Shown piece by piece: positions 35,004 through 44,848 of a stretch of DNA of 64,000 nt. Both the position numbers and the translations under genes were made by a program. This stretch comes from Chloroflexi bacterium AL-N1 (GTDB lineage Bacteria; Chloroflexota; Chloroflexia; Chloroflexales; Roseiflexaceae). The stretch covers positions 1 through 64,000 of the forward strand of contig WYDT01000014.1 of NCBI GenBank assembly GCA_013122435.1. Reading direction: 5' to 3'. How positions within the stretch are numbered: position 1 is the first letter of the stretch; every line of letters starts with the position of its first letter. Below the pieces are notes generated by a model. It was not told the DNA's origin and did no database searches. It was given only the letters and a program-made list of their open reading frames with translations.

Positions 35004-35031
35004 GCAAGGGCGTTCAATTGAACGCCCTTGC
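35004..35031. repeat. 28-bp perfect palindrome (element family member 3)
   Basis: Arms GCAAGGGCGTTCAA and TTGAACGCCCTTGC are fully complementary. It lies 17 bp beyond the stop of the subtilase at 35049 and directly at the edge of the subtilase fragment. The central 18 bp are identical to those of the palindrome at 30256-30291. Confidence 0.92.
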
Positions 35032-35048
35032 TATTTTCTATGGGTACG

Positions 35049-38000
35049 CTATTCAACTGTTACGTCAACAGGTACGCTAAACAATCCTGGTGCCTCTTCT
35101 GGCCCCATCAGCACGATACCTGTGTAGGTCCCTTCTTCTTTGCCTGTGATGTCCCAATCCAGGGTCAAGTTAATTGATCCTGTGTCTGGAATAGAGTCAG
35201 GTAAGTTGCTTACCACTAACTCATTTCCCTGCAGCGCGTTGATCGTCAAATCAAACTGAATGCTGTCAGTGGGTACGCTCCATCCCAGCACCGCAACCGT
35301 ATAGGTGCCATCGTCTGGGAAGGCCAGGGAAACTGATTCCTCGCCGCTCGATGTGGTTGATGAACTTACGACGTTACCATCAGCATCGAAGACAAAGAGA
35401 TCAAGATCTGCATTCGTCGACAGATTGCTGGTGCTCACATCAAGTGATGCCGCGTTGGTGAGTTCAATTTCTGTTTGAACTGAAGCCGAACTAGGGTCGT
35501 TCGGGTCGTCTTGTTGTGCGGTTTCACGGGTAATTTCAGGCTTGCTCATACCAAAAGCCTGTGCCTCAAAGCCATCAAATGCAAGCTCGCTGGTCATGCT
35601 AATCATTGTTGAGCCTGTGTCGCTATCGAGTGTCACCGTCCCTGGATCAATAGTCACCAGACCAGTTGAACCGGCAAACGACTCATTCAGATTGTTGCCA
35701 TCAACTTTGACATTGTGTAACAGAATGGCGTGCAGACCCTCAGCAGCCGGGGCGGCAATCAACTCTCGTGGCCCACCAGTAGCGGTCTCGAAGCGCCAGC
35801 GCCCACTCCCAATGAAAGTATTGACACTTTCATTAACGATCCCGAGTGTGTAAGGGCCATAGATATCCGGTGGGAAGGGCACATCTTCTTCGCCATCGGC
35901 TACATTTGGCGGGAGAATGCTTGGTGTTGGTCCCAAAATAATAGTATCGATGTCAGTACCCTCACCAGCCCAACTTGTATCAACAACGAGATAAGGTGTT
36001 CCGCTTTCAGGCACGTCCTCAGTGGTAACATCCGTCCAGAAGAAGCGCCAATCACCACCGTCAGCCCGTCCACTGTAAGAGGTGTGGCCAAAAACACTGC
36101 CATTATTGTAGAGCATGTCGTGCTGGTCAACATCGCCAAACGAGAATTGTGTCCCAGTGGCTGCAACGCCTACTGTAACGGGGATGACTGTCTCGTTGCT
36201 GCCATCATCAACAATGATCGAACCGCCGTACATTCCAAATGGGGTCTCTTCAGGAACCGCAATGGTGGCGTCAAAGGTGTTTTGATCGTTTGCTGAAATC
36301 GTTCGTTCTGAGTGATCTATGGTGATCCAGTCCCACTCTGAACGCTGCCAGAAGGTGACTTCGACCGTAAGATCGGTGATAGGAATACTTTCCAGACGGG
36401 TTTGATGGCGGAAGCCCAGCAACAGCCCGTCGTCCATTCGCTCCAGTGGATTATTCACGCGAATCTCTTGTGTCGGTCCACTAAGGTAGCCATACGTGAA
36501 GCGAAGGTATTCCTGCTCTTCCATCTCAGAACCGACCAGCGCCCCTGCATCATCAAGTTCGATAGATACTTTGCCATTGTCGTCTGCATCGACCCAGAAT
36601 TCCCCATCGCCGTCGTGGTCGGTCCAGTTGTAGAGCAACACATTCCATGTGTTGTAGGGTGGCAATAAGTTGTCATCTGGATCAAATTGATCGTAGGGTG
36701 TGGTCACCCGGACTTTAATGAGATTGGTTCCTTCAGGTATATCGTCATCAATACGGAGCACATAGTCAGGTACAGTAAATTGACTATGACTAAGTGATTG
36801 ATCGAGCGATGTGAAAGAGTAATCCTCGGTGCCAATTTTCTCGAATTGATTAGATGTGATGGACACTTCCTGTGCCGCAGCGCTATGGTTCCAGAGGGTA
36901 AACGTCTGGGTGTCCGAGTCACCGGGGTTCATGATATGTGCGAATGCAGGATATTCCTCACCACGGTAGTCGCCTGCCGACCATTCAAATGGTGTGGCAT
37001 AGATGTTATCAAGCCCCGCCGCGATATTGGTTCCGATGTCGGCATTGACCATACCCGCACCTTGCGACCAGGCGTCGTGATCGATATTGGTTGCACTACC
37101 CATGAGCATGGCTTTGGCCTCATCAAAGGTTGGCCATTCGCCGGTGCGCGCATACCACGCCTGATACATCAGGGCCAGGTTTCCAGCAGCGACTGGTGTG
37201 GCCTGGGAGGTACCACCAAAGCTTCCAGTAGCAATAGCACCATTCAGCAACTGATTCAGGGATGTAGAACCCGTTCCAAAAGCGCCTGTGGCTGCAACAT
37301 CGGCACCGACATCGTTATTGACCCCAGGGCCGCGGTTGGACCAGTTGATGATATCGCCGCCTAATATTTGTTCCTCAGAGGCAATGTCCTCCAAGTTCCC
37401 AAGATTACCAAAGAGCGTTGTAGCTGCGACACCAATACCACTAGGTGGCTTGGGTGGCCCCATGGTGCCATATCCGGGACCACGGTTGCCGGTTGAGAAG
37501 AGGAAAGCGGAGTTGGGTGCTAACGTACGGTTGATATAATCAAGCAACCGTGAGTTGTCGTCAAAGCCGTCATTGTAGGTAGCGCTAAAACTCCAGGAGT
37601 TGCTGACGATCTGTACATCATCGTCGGTACCACCAACTCCATCATAGCCTAGTCCAGCATAGATAAAGCCATCTTCGATGAAGGGTGAGACATAGTAGTT
37701 GCCATTCTGGGTCGTGGCAACATCCTTGCCTGGACCAACCACGAGACCTTTACCATTGGCTTGCGGTGGGCCATCGGGGCCAGCGATGGTTGAACCACGC
37801 ACGACGCCTTGCCCAACCGCCGATGATGTGGTACCCATTCCGTGTGTTCCACCATCCTCAATATAGTCCATCACATGGAAGGCGACCAGATCGCCATTTC
37901 CATAGGTATCGCCGGGAACGCCCCAATACCAGTCGAGGGTCGGAATAGCCGTTTCGCCATCGGCAATGAAGTAGATCAGACCACCCGAGACATCGTTGAG

Positions 38001-39191
38001 TTCATCGTCGTTGAAGTCAAGACAGGCGGCTTCGTGATACCCAGTGCGCTCACGTGGATCAACTGGTTCGGTGCCACGATAGATACGGGCAGGGCGATCA
38101 TCGCGGAAGTCAAAATTGAAGTTTAAGTCAACATAGACGGTATCGTAGACTTCCGATTTGTCTGAGTCAACCACCAACACTGCGGCCCGTTCATTGCGCA
38201 CCGCGGTACCATCACCAAAGGTGGTGCTCAAGGTATTCGCTCGTACCGCCAGTGCTTTGTCGGGGTGCGAACCGATCTTATAGAGGCCACTACGGCTGGT
38301 GCCTGGCAGGATGTACGTATGTTCCTCTTCCGCGCCAATCGGTTGATAGGTGGCGGTATGCTGGGATGCAGGAAGCCGATTCCAAACCCAGGACGGCGCA
38401 CGCTTAAAGGTTGTGGAGGTGTCAGCGTAATCAGTGGCACCATCGACCACAGAGGTGGTCTCTACATAGTAGTCCTGAGCAGCGAGATAACTGGAGTAGG
38501 AATCGAACATCTGCGGCAGGCCATAGTAGGGTGAGTCGGGAGTATCGATATAGGCCCAGGTGCCCAGCAAGTCAGGATGGCAATAATCGGCTCCTGAGTC
38601 ATTGGACATGAGGCGGACACCGGTGCCTGTGTATCCTTTGTCCCAGGCAGCCTGGGAGCCATGGATGGTGGAACCGGTATGGTACCAGCCTTCAGTCGCA
38701 GGACCAGATGTTTTTGATACATCAATGTCTTCCGGAATGTTTGCATTCAACATGTGGTCTAGTTCAGGGTCGGCTGGTTGGGGTACATCAACCAGTGACT
38801 CTGGTCGTTGGAGACTCAACACGTCAGCCTCACTGGCCATTTTGAGCAGATTGGTTGCCTCAGCAACGCCGATAGCAACGGTGTTGCCCAGTGGATCGAC
38901 AAATGGTCGGGTGAACCATTGATTAGTGTAGGCATCCAGATTAACACCCTCCCTGATACGTGCAACAAAGGGGATGGATGTTGAAACTGGTGCAGAGCGT
39001 AGCATTGGCCCAGTTTGCTCTTTCAAAGAACGCTCGATATCGTGCTGAAGATTGATGTGAATTTTTTCGTACGGATCAGGCGTTACGTTTGGGCGTTCAG
39101 GTTCTTGTTGTGGTATCGGGGTTGCAAATGCTGGTGTGGTGGCCAGAATAAGCAGTATGATGGCACAAAATCCAAAAATCCTTTTAAACAC
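35049..39191 (-). CDS. Very large secreted subtilisin-like protease (S8), tandem copy 1
   Basis: A 1380-residue secreted protease. A signal peptide (about 1-23) and a propeptide-like region (about 25-165) precede the S8 domain with Asp198 (SNDSGADYCHPDL), His450 (GGTHGMGTTS), oxyanion Asn531 (VSNSWSF) and Ser662 (GGTSQATPVAAG). The Asp-His spacing is about 250 residues, against the usual 35-60, because of an inserted domain rich in D-x-D (YVDLNFNFDFRDD, ACLDFNDDELND). Several beta-sandwich domains follow, then a PPC-like domain (LDVSTSNLSTNADLDLFVFD) and a final Ig-like domain. GTG start with AGGAGGGAG SD. It may digest external protein or process surface components; the substrate is unknown. 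Confidence 0.9.
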   Translation of the reverse strand: MFKRIFGFCAIILLILATTPAFATPIPQQEPERPNVTPDPYEKIHINLQHDIERSLKEQTGPMLRSAPVSTSIPFVARIREGVNLDAYTNQWFTRPFVDPLGNTVAIGVAEATNLLKMASEADVLSLQRPESLVDVPQPADPELDHMLNANIPEDIDVSKTSGPATEGWYHTGSTIHGSQAAWDKGYTGTGVRLMSNDSGADYCHPDLLGTWAYIDTPDSPYYGLPQMFDSYSSYLAAQDYYVETTSVVDGATDYADTSTTFKRAPSWVWNRLPASQHTATYQPIGAEEEHTYILPGTSRSGLYKIGSHPDKALAVRANTLSTTFGDGTAVRNERAAVLVVDSDKSEVYDTVYVDLNFNFDFRDDRPARIYRGTEPVDPRERTGYHEAACLDFNDDELNDVSGGLIYFIADGETAIPTLDWYWGVPGDTYGNGDLVAFHVMDYIEDGGTHGMGTTSSAVGQGVVRGSTIAGPDGPPQANGKGLVVGPGKDVATTQNGNYYVSPFIEDGFIYAGLGYDGVGGTDDDVQIVSNSWSFSATYNDGFDDNSRLLDYINRTLAPNSAFLFSTGNRGPGYGTMGPPKPPSGIGVAATTLFGNLGNLEDIASEEQILGGDIINWSNRGPGVNNDVGADVAATGAFGTGSTSLNQLLNGAIATGSFGGTSQATPVAAGNLALMYQAWYARTGEWPTFDEAKAMLMGSATNIDHDAWSQGAGMVNADIGTNIAAGLDNIYATPFEWSAGDYRGEEYPAFAHIMNPGDSDTQTFTLWNHSAAAQEVSITSNQFEKIGTEDYSFTSLDQSLSHSQFTVPDYVLRIDDDIPEGTNLIKVRVTTPYDQFDPDDNLLPPYNTWNVLLYNWTDHDGDGEFWVDADDNGKVSIELDDAGALVGSEMEEQEYLRFTYGYLSGPTQEIRVNNPLERMDDGLLLGFRHQTRLESIPITDLTVEVTFWQRSEWDWITIDHSERTISANDQNTFDATIAVPEETPFGMYGGSIIVDDGSNETVIPVTVGVAATGTQFSFGDVDQHDMLYNNGSVFGHTSYSGRADGGDWRFFWTDVTTEDVPESGTPYLVVDTSWAGEGTDIDTIILGPTPSILPPNVADGEEDVPFPPDIYGPYTLGIVNESVNTFIGSGRWRFETATGGPRELIAAPAAEGLHAILLHNVKVDGNNLNESFAGSTGLVTIDPGTVTLDSDTGSTMISMTSELAFDGFEAQAFGMSKPEITRETAQQDDPNDPSSASVQTEIELTNAASLDVSTSNLSTNADLDLFVFDADGNVVSSSTTSSGEESVSLAFPDDGTYTVAVLGWSVPTDSIQFDLTINALQGNELVVSNLPDSIPDTGSINLTLDWDITGKEEGTYTGIVLMGPEEAPGLFSVPVDVTVE

Positions 39192-39276
39192 TGCTCCCTC
39201 CTAAACATAATGGTGTGATGATATTAAGAGTCTGTCTGGACATAGTAAAGTCCTTGTTTACAAATATTGATATTAA

Positions 39277-39302
39277 GAGAGCAGTGATTAATCACTGCTC
39301 TC
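39277..39302 (-). terminator. 26-bp perfect palindrome downstream of subtilase copy 2
   Basis: Arms GAGAGCAGTGAT and ATCACTGCTCTC flank a central TA. It lies about 15 bp after the stop of the gene ending at 39317 and is followed on that strand by a short T/A stretch. Its sequence is unrelated to the TTCAATTGAA palindromes. It probably ends or stabilises the transcript between the tandem protease genes. Confidence 0.75.
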
Positions 39303-39316
39303 AGGGCTATTAAAGG

Positions 39317-42300
39317 CTATTCGGACTCTATAGTAATTTCGACTGGTACGGACAACAATCCTGGTGCATTCTCTGGTCCCATTAAGACCAGACCAACGTA
39401 GGTGCCAGGCGCTTCACCAGAGGCATCCCAACTAATATCAATAACACCAGTTCCATCTGCTGGGATTTCGTCTGGCAGATCGGTGACGGTCAGATTGGTT
39501 CCCTGGATGGCATTGATCGTCAGATCAAATTGGTCGGTATCGGTCGGGACACTCCAGCCTTGTACACGAATAGTGTACGTGCCATCTTCGGGGAAGCTAA
39601 TCGATACGAACTCTTCACCAGTTGAGGTGGTGGATGAAGCTAAAAGCGTGTCATCTGGCCCATAGACAAAGAGGTCGAGGTCAGATCCACGGGCGAGATT
39701 ATCGGTGGTCACCTCAAGCAGTGCCCCGTTGCTAATCTCGATTTCCTTGACGACAGACGCTGACAGAGGATTATTTGGATCGTCCTGCTGGGCAGTCTCA
39801 CGGGTTGTTTGTGGCTTGCTGATACCATAGCCCTGTGCGACTAATCCTTCCAGATCCAGCTGGCTGGAGACGGAGATACTGGTTGAGCCAGTGATCTCGC
39901 CTACGACTTCGATTTCGCCAGGATCAATAGTTACCACACCTGTTTTACCTTCAAATGGCTCATCAAGCGCTTCACCATCAACTTTAACCTGATGCAGGAA
40001 GATACCGTGGAGTCCTTCAGCGGCTGGGGCAGCTACGATTTCACGTGACTCGCCCGAAGACGTTTGGAAGCGCCAGCGCCCACTCCCGCTATGCGTATTG
40101 ATACTACCACCTACCGTTTCGAGGGTGTAGGGGCCATAGATATCCGTTGGATACGGTATGCCTTCTTCACCCCCAACCAGGTTGGGTGGAATAATACTGC
40201 TTGTTGGCCCCATCACCAGCGTGTCGATATCAGTTTGGTCACCGGCCCATGTCGTGTCAACCACAAGATAGGGTGTGCCACTTTCAGGGACATCCTCAGC
40301 CGTGACATCCGTCCAGAAGAAGCGCCAATCGCCCGATTCTGGACGCCAGGCATAGTCGGTATAGCCAAAGACATGACTATTGTCGTATAAGGTGTCTGCC
40401 GGATCATTGCCACCAAAGGTAAATTGGGGGCCGGAGGCGGCAACTGCGGTGGTCACAGGAATCACGACCGTTCCATCACCATCATCAACTTTGATGGCAC
40501 CCTGATACATACCATAGGGTGTTTCCTCAGGGATCGTGATGGTTGCATCAAATGTTGCGCTGCCCTCGTCTGGAACTGTCAATTCGGTTGTATCCAGATC
40601 GACCCAATCCCAATCGACGCTCTTCCAGTACGAGACCTCGACGGTGAGATCAGTTGTGGGAACTGATTCGACTCGATCCCGATGGCGGAAGGTGAGCAAA
40701 ATCCCATCACTCATACGATCCAGCGGGTTTGCGATACGTGCCTGTTGCGTTGGCCCCGTGTTGTAGCCATAGGTGAAACGTATATGTTCCCCAGTTTCCA
40801 TCTCGTTACTGACGATGTTGCCTTCCTCATCAAATTCAACGGTCACTTTCCCATCGTCATTTGCGTCGACCCAGAATGTGCCATCCTCATCAAGATCAGT
40901 CCAGTCTTGGAGATGGACGCGCCAGTTGTTGAATGGCTCACTCAGATCGTCATTAGGATCAAACTGCTCGTAGGGCCTGGTAACCCGCACCTGCAGCAAT
41001 TCGGTCCCCTCAGGAATATCTTCATCAATGCGGAAGACATAATCAGGTGTGGTAAAGAGCCCATGATCAAGTGATTGATCGAGGGATGTGAATGAGTAAT
41101 CCGTTGTACCCATCTTAACGATTTGACTGGTGCTAACGGATACTTCCTGGTCTGCACCACTGTGGTTCCACAGCGTGATGCTTTGGGTATCGGAAGCACC
41201 TGGTTCGATGATATGAGCAAATGCTTCAAACTCCTCACCACGATAGTCACCGACCGACCACTCGACTGGGGTGGCATAGATGCCATCAAGACCAGCGGCA
41301 GCTTCAGTACCACGGTCAGCATCGACGAGACCAGCGCCCTGACTCCATGTATCGTGGCTCGTATCCTTGGCAGTACCCATCAGCAGTGCTTTGGCTTCAT
41401 CGAAGGTCGGCCACTCGCCAGTACGCTCATACCATGCCTGATAGATGAGCGCGAGATTACCGGCGGCAACTGGACCAGCCATGGATGTTCCACCAAAGCT
41501 GTCAGTTGCAATTGCGCCATCGAGCACCTGGTTCAGCGACACACTGCCGGTGCCAAATGCACCTGTTGCGACCACGTCAGCACCATTTGAGTTGCGTGCA
41601 CCTGGGCCACGGTTGGACCAGGAAATGACATCGCCGCCGATAATCTGATCGGATGAACCAATAGACTCAAATGTCCCAACCGTCCCATAGAGTGTCGATG
41701 CACCAATGCCAATCCCACTCGGTGGGCTAGGTGGCGCGACAGTACCATAAGCTGCGGCACCATTCCCGGTAGAGAAGAGCAGGGCCGTATGGGGGGCAAG
41801 GGTGCGATTAATGTAATCAATGAGACGGGAATCATCATCAAACCCGTCATTGTCAGTGTCGCTAAAGCCCCAGGAGTTGCTGACGATTTGGATGTCGTCA
41901 TCAGTTCCTGAAATGCCATCATAGCCAAGGCCGGCGTAGATGTAGGCGTCTTCAATGAATGGTGTTACATAGAAGTTTCCGTTCTGGGTGGACTCAACGT
42001 CTTTCCCAGGCCCCACTACCAGACCCTGTCCCTCGGCTTGTGGTGGTCCATCGGGACCGAAAAGGAGCGAGCCACTTACGACACCTTGACCGATGGCCAC
42101 AGAAGTTGTCCCCATTCCATGATCGCCACCACCCTCAACATAGTCCATCACGTGGAAGGCAACCAAATCGCCATTCCCATATGCATCACCGGGAACACCC
42201 CAGTACCAGTCGAGGGTGGGAATGGCGGTTTCGCCATCGGCAATAAAGTAGACGAGACCACCAGAGACATCGTTCAGGCCGTCAGCGTTATAGTCGAGAC

Positions 42301-43471
42301 ATGCAGCTTCTTTATTTCCAAAACTGCCAACTACTCCAATCCCTGGTGCGCCACGATTGACACGAGCTGGCGTATCATCAGTAAAGTCATAGTTGTAGTT
42401 CAGGTCAACATATACTAAGTCATAGACCCCTGACTGTTTCAAGTCGACGACGAGCACTGCGGCTCGTTCATTCGGTGCTGCAGTACCATCACCAAATTCT
42501 GTGCTCAATGTTTGGGCGTTTTGGGCAAGGGCCTTATCAGGATGGGACCCAAACTTGTAGAGACCACTGCGGCTGGTACCAGGAAGCGTATAGGTACGTG
42601 CTTCAGGTGCACCAAGTGGTTGATATTCAGCCTGGCGTTGTTCGATTGGTAATCGCCGCCATACAAAGGATGGTGGTTTTTGAATGGTTGTGGATGTATC
42701 GGCATAGTCAGTCTGCCCCGATGCAACCAGATCTGTCCCCAGATAATAATCCTGTGCGGCAAGATAGCTCGAGTAGGAGTCGAACATCTGCGGCAGGCCA
42801 TAATAAGGGGAGTCAGGATTTTCGATATACGCCCAGGTGCCGAGCAAATCGGGATGGCAGTAGTCGGCACCGGAGTCGTTAGACATATACCGTACATCTT
42901 TGCCCGTGTACCCTTTTTCCCAGGCTTCCTGCGAGCCATGGATGGCTGAACCAGTATGGTACCAGCCTTCTGGAGCAGGTCCGGCAGTTGGTGTCCTGCT
43001 TATAGTGCGCTCGATACTGGCATTCAATGTTCTGGTAGTATCAGGATCAATAGGGCGTGGTGCCTCAACCAACGACTCCGGTCGTTGTAGCATAATGACA
43101 TCTGGGAGTGATGCCATCTTGATCAGCCCGTTTGCTGATGCAGAGCCAACGGCAACGGTATTCCCCAAGGGATCAGCAAATGGTCGGGTAAACCATTGAT
43201 CGGCGTACGCATCCAAGTCGGCATCGGCCTTCACGCGTGCCATAAACTGGATTGATTTTGTGGGCGTGGCTGATCGTAGCGATGCTCCGTTGGACGCTTG
43301 CAGGGCTTGATCAATATCACGTTGTAGATTCGGATGGATTTTTTCTTGTGGATCAGAACGAACAATGGTACGATTCGTAGAATCGTCAACCGCAACCGGT
43401 AACGCAAGTGCAGTACTTGCCGAAACAAGTAACACTGCAATCATGAATAGGCCAAAAAACCGCTTTATCAC
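39317..43471 (-). CDS. Very large secreted subtilisin-like protease (S8), tandem copy 2
   Basis: A 1384-residue paralogue of the next gene, colinear along its full length. Signal peptide about 1-23 (LLVSASTALA). Catalytic residues: Asp199 (SNDSGADYCHPDL), His451 (GGDHGMGTTS), Asn532 (VSNSWGF), Ser663 (GGTSMAGPVAAG). The serine motif is more canonical here (GTSMAGP) than in copy 1 (GTSQATP). It has the same 250-residue Asp-His insertion, a PPC-like domain (LEVTTDNLARGSDLDLFVYG) and a C-terminal Ig-like domain. GTG start after TAGGAGGA. Copy 1 lies 125 bp downstream behind a palindrome, so the two may be separately regulated. Confidence 0.9.
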   Translation of the reverse strand: MIKRFFGLFMIAVLLVSASTALALPVAVDDSTNRTIVRSDPQEKIHPNLQRDIDQALQASNGASLRSATPTKSIQFMARVKADADLDAYADQWFTRPFADPLGNTVAVGSASANGLIKMASLPDVIMLQRPESLVEAPRPIDPDTTRTLNASIERTISRTPTAGPAPEGWYHTGSAIHGSQEAWEKGYTGKDVRYMSNDSGADYCHPDLLGTWAYIENPDSPYYGLPQMFDSYSSYLAAQDYYLGTDLVASGQTDYADTSTTIQKPPSFVWRRLPIEQRQAEYQPLGAPEARTYTLPGTSRSGLYKFGSHPDKALAQNAQTLSTEFGDGTAAPNERAAVLVVDLKQSGVYDLVYVDLNYNYDFTDDTPARVNRGAPGIGVVGSFGNKEAACLDYNADGLNDVSGGLVYFIADGETAIPTLDWYWGVPGDAYGNGDLVAFHVMDYVEGGGDHGMGTTSVAIGQGVVSGSLLFGPDGPPQAEGQGLVVGPGKDVESTQNGNFYVTPFIEDAYIYAGLGYDGISGTDDDIQIVSNSWGFSDTDNDGFDDDSRLIDYINRTLAPHTALLFSTGNGAAAYGTVAPPSPPSGIGIGASTLYGTVGTFESIGSSDQIIGGDVISWSNRGPGARNSNGADVVATGAFGTGSVSLNQVLDGAIATDSFGGTSMAGPVAAGNLALIYQAWYERTGEWPTFDEAKALLMGTAKDTSHDTWSQGAGLVDADRGTEAAAGLDGIYATPVEWSVGDYRGEEFEAFAHIIEPGASDTQSITLWNHSGADQEVSVSTSQIVKMGTTDYSFTSLDQSLDHGLFTTPDYVFRIDEDIPEGTELLQVRVTRPYEQFDPNDDLSEPFNNWRVHLQDWTDLDEDGTFWVDANDDGKVTVEFDEEGNIVSNEMETGEHIRFTYGYNTGPTQQARIANPLDRMSDGILLTFRHRDRVESVPTTDLTVEVSYWKSVDWDWVDLDTTELTVPDEGSATFDATITIPEETPYGMYQGAIKVDDGDGTVVIPVTTAVAASGPQFTFGGNDPADTLYDNSHVFGYTDYAWRPESGDWRFFWTDVTAEDVPESGTPYLVVDTTWAGDQTDIDTLVMGPTSSIIPPNLVGGEEGIPYPTDIYGPYTLETVGGSINTHSGSGRWRFQTSSGESREIVAAPAAEGLHGIFLHQVKVDGEALDEPFEGKTGVVTIDPGEIEVVGEITGSTSISVSSQLDLEGLVAQGYGISKPQTTRETAQQDDPNNPLSASVVKEIEISNGALLEVTTDNLARGSDLDLFVYGPDDTLLASSTTSTGEEFVSISFPEDGTYTIRVQGWSVPTDTDQFDLTINAIQGTNLTVTDLPDEIPADGTGVIDISWDASGEAPGTYVGLVLMGPENAPGLLSVPVEITIESE

Positions 43472-44056
43472 TATCGTCCTCCTAGATAAAATGGCTTAGT
43501 CTATGATGTGCAGACAATCAACATTCTGTTTGTGTCCTCACGACCATCAGGTGCAGTATGCCGTATTCACATATGGTGTGACAGAATGTTTGTTGTACCA
43601 GAAAGTAGTGTTGTTGGTATTACTTCTTGGTACCTCTTTCTTATTAGTTGCCTGAGTGGATGTATACCCCCCTTTCACGACAGATAATATATTCTAGTCA
43701 TGTGTACAGTTATTAAGCTTGATTACCGGGTGGGATAGGTACAAGACTTAACCTAACAGTTCAGTCGCGAGTCAGGCGGTATATTATAAAAACATACCTG
43801 GATAATACGGTATAGTGTGTGACTCGGAATTACGTAGTTCTGTACTTACGGGCATTAAGCAGTGTACCATAGACGAAAGATGCGTCAACTTGTGTGTTTT
43901 GACAGAATATCCATCATTTACTACATTATTCCGCACTCTAATCAGTTAAAAAACGTAAATGGCTGTTAATGATTTTTATACCGTGATGAGAGATTGTTCA
44001 AAGTTTATTCATCTTGAGGGGTAAGGAAGGACCATATTGTTAGAGGGAGGTAAGAT
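43472..44056. other. AT-rich gene-free interval upstream of the protease pair
   Basis: No reading frame here has both a start with SD and a plausible protein. It should contain the promoter of the subtilase gene at 43471, but no clear -35/-10 pair stands out. The interval separates the protease pair from the broken SUKH-like gene. Confidence 0.5.
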
Positions 44057-44691
44057 TTATGGTGCGATGATGACGCGTACATCTGCACCATCTGGGAGAT
44101 TGCAGACTTGTTGTGCTACCATAGCATGCTGTCGCATTCCTTCTGCTGTATCTAACGGACGCAGATTTTCGAGTGAGAATCGCCCACCGAGGATAAATGG
44201 AATGACCGGAACCAGGCGCCGGCCAGGTGGTAGTGTTCCATACTGCTCCTGCCAGGTTTGTACAAGAGGATAACCTGTCTCAGTGATGAAATCGTCAAGC
44301 ATATAGTAGGCCCATTCCTCAAGAGTTTCTGCCATGATGTCATACTCACCAGTTTCGGGATCAAAACGACAGAGCTGATCATCAACAATACAGAACTGTT
44401 CGCCAAAAATAGCTTCGGCAAAAAAAGGAATCCCTGCAGGTTGTTATAAGAGTTACGCCACAACGTATGGCTATTCCAATGGGTGAGGTCATATCCATGA
44501 TCCACATGGCTTATGGGCAAGACATGCAGTGCACCGTCAAAGGCCAGGAAGCCATTGCAACCTGTGAGAAGGTAGGCGAGTTCGATAACACGTGGGCCGG
44601 TGCGATCAGTAAAAATGGAAGGGATCTGCGCTGTTGAATACCCTAGTGATGGGCTGGCAATCTCAAGTAGACCTTCGAGATATGTATGCAT
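44057..44691 (-). pseudogene. SMI1/KNR4 (SUKH)-like protein, frameshifted
   Basis: The N-terminal part (MHTYLEGLLEIASPS, LTGCNGFLAFDGALHVLP) is in one frame. The C-terminal part (IPFFAEAIFGEQFCIVDDQLCRF, MAETLEEWAYYMLDDF, GGRFSLENLRPLD) is in another. The break is at about 44425, where one base is missing before 'attcctttttttgcc'. The joined protein of about 210 residues has the layout of SUKH-type proteins. Family knowledge: many SUKH proteins are immunity proteins of toxin systems, but no toxin gene is adjacent. Confidence 0.7.
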
Positions 44692-44848
44692 CCTGAACCT
44701 CACATGGTATATTACACGTAGGATGACGAGAGTATCCCTCAATCACTAAAGAATGCAACTATCTGATTTAAGAGGTCGGTACGTATATAATGGTATGCGT
44801 TTTTTGATTGTAGTGTCTCTTTTTCAGACGGGTGAGCGAAAGGTTTTT

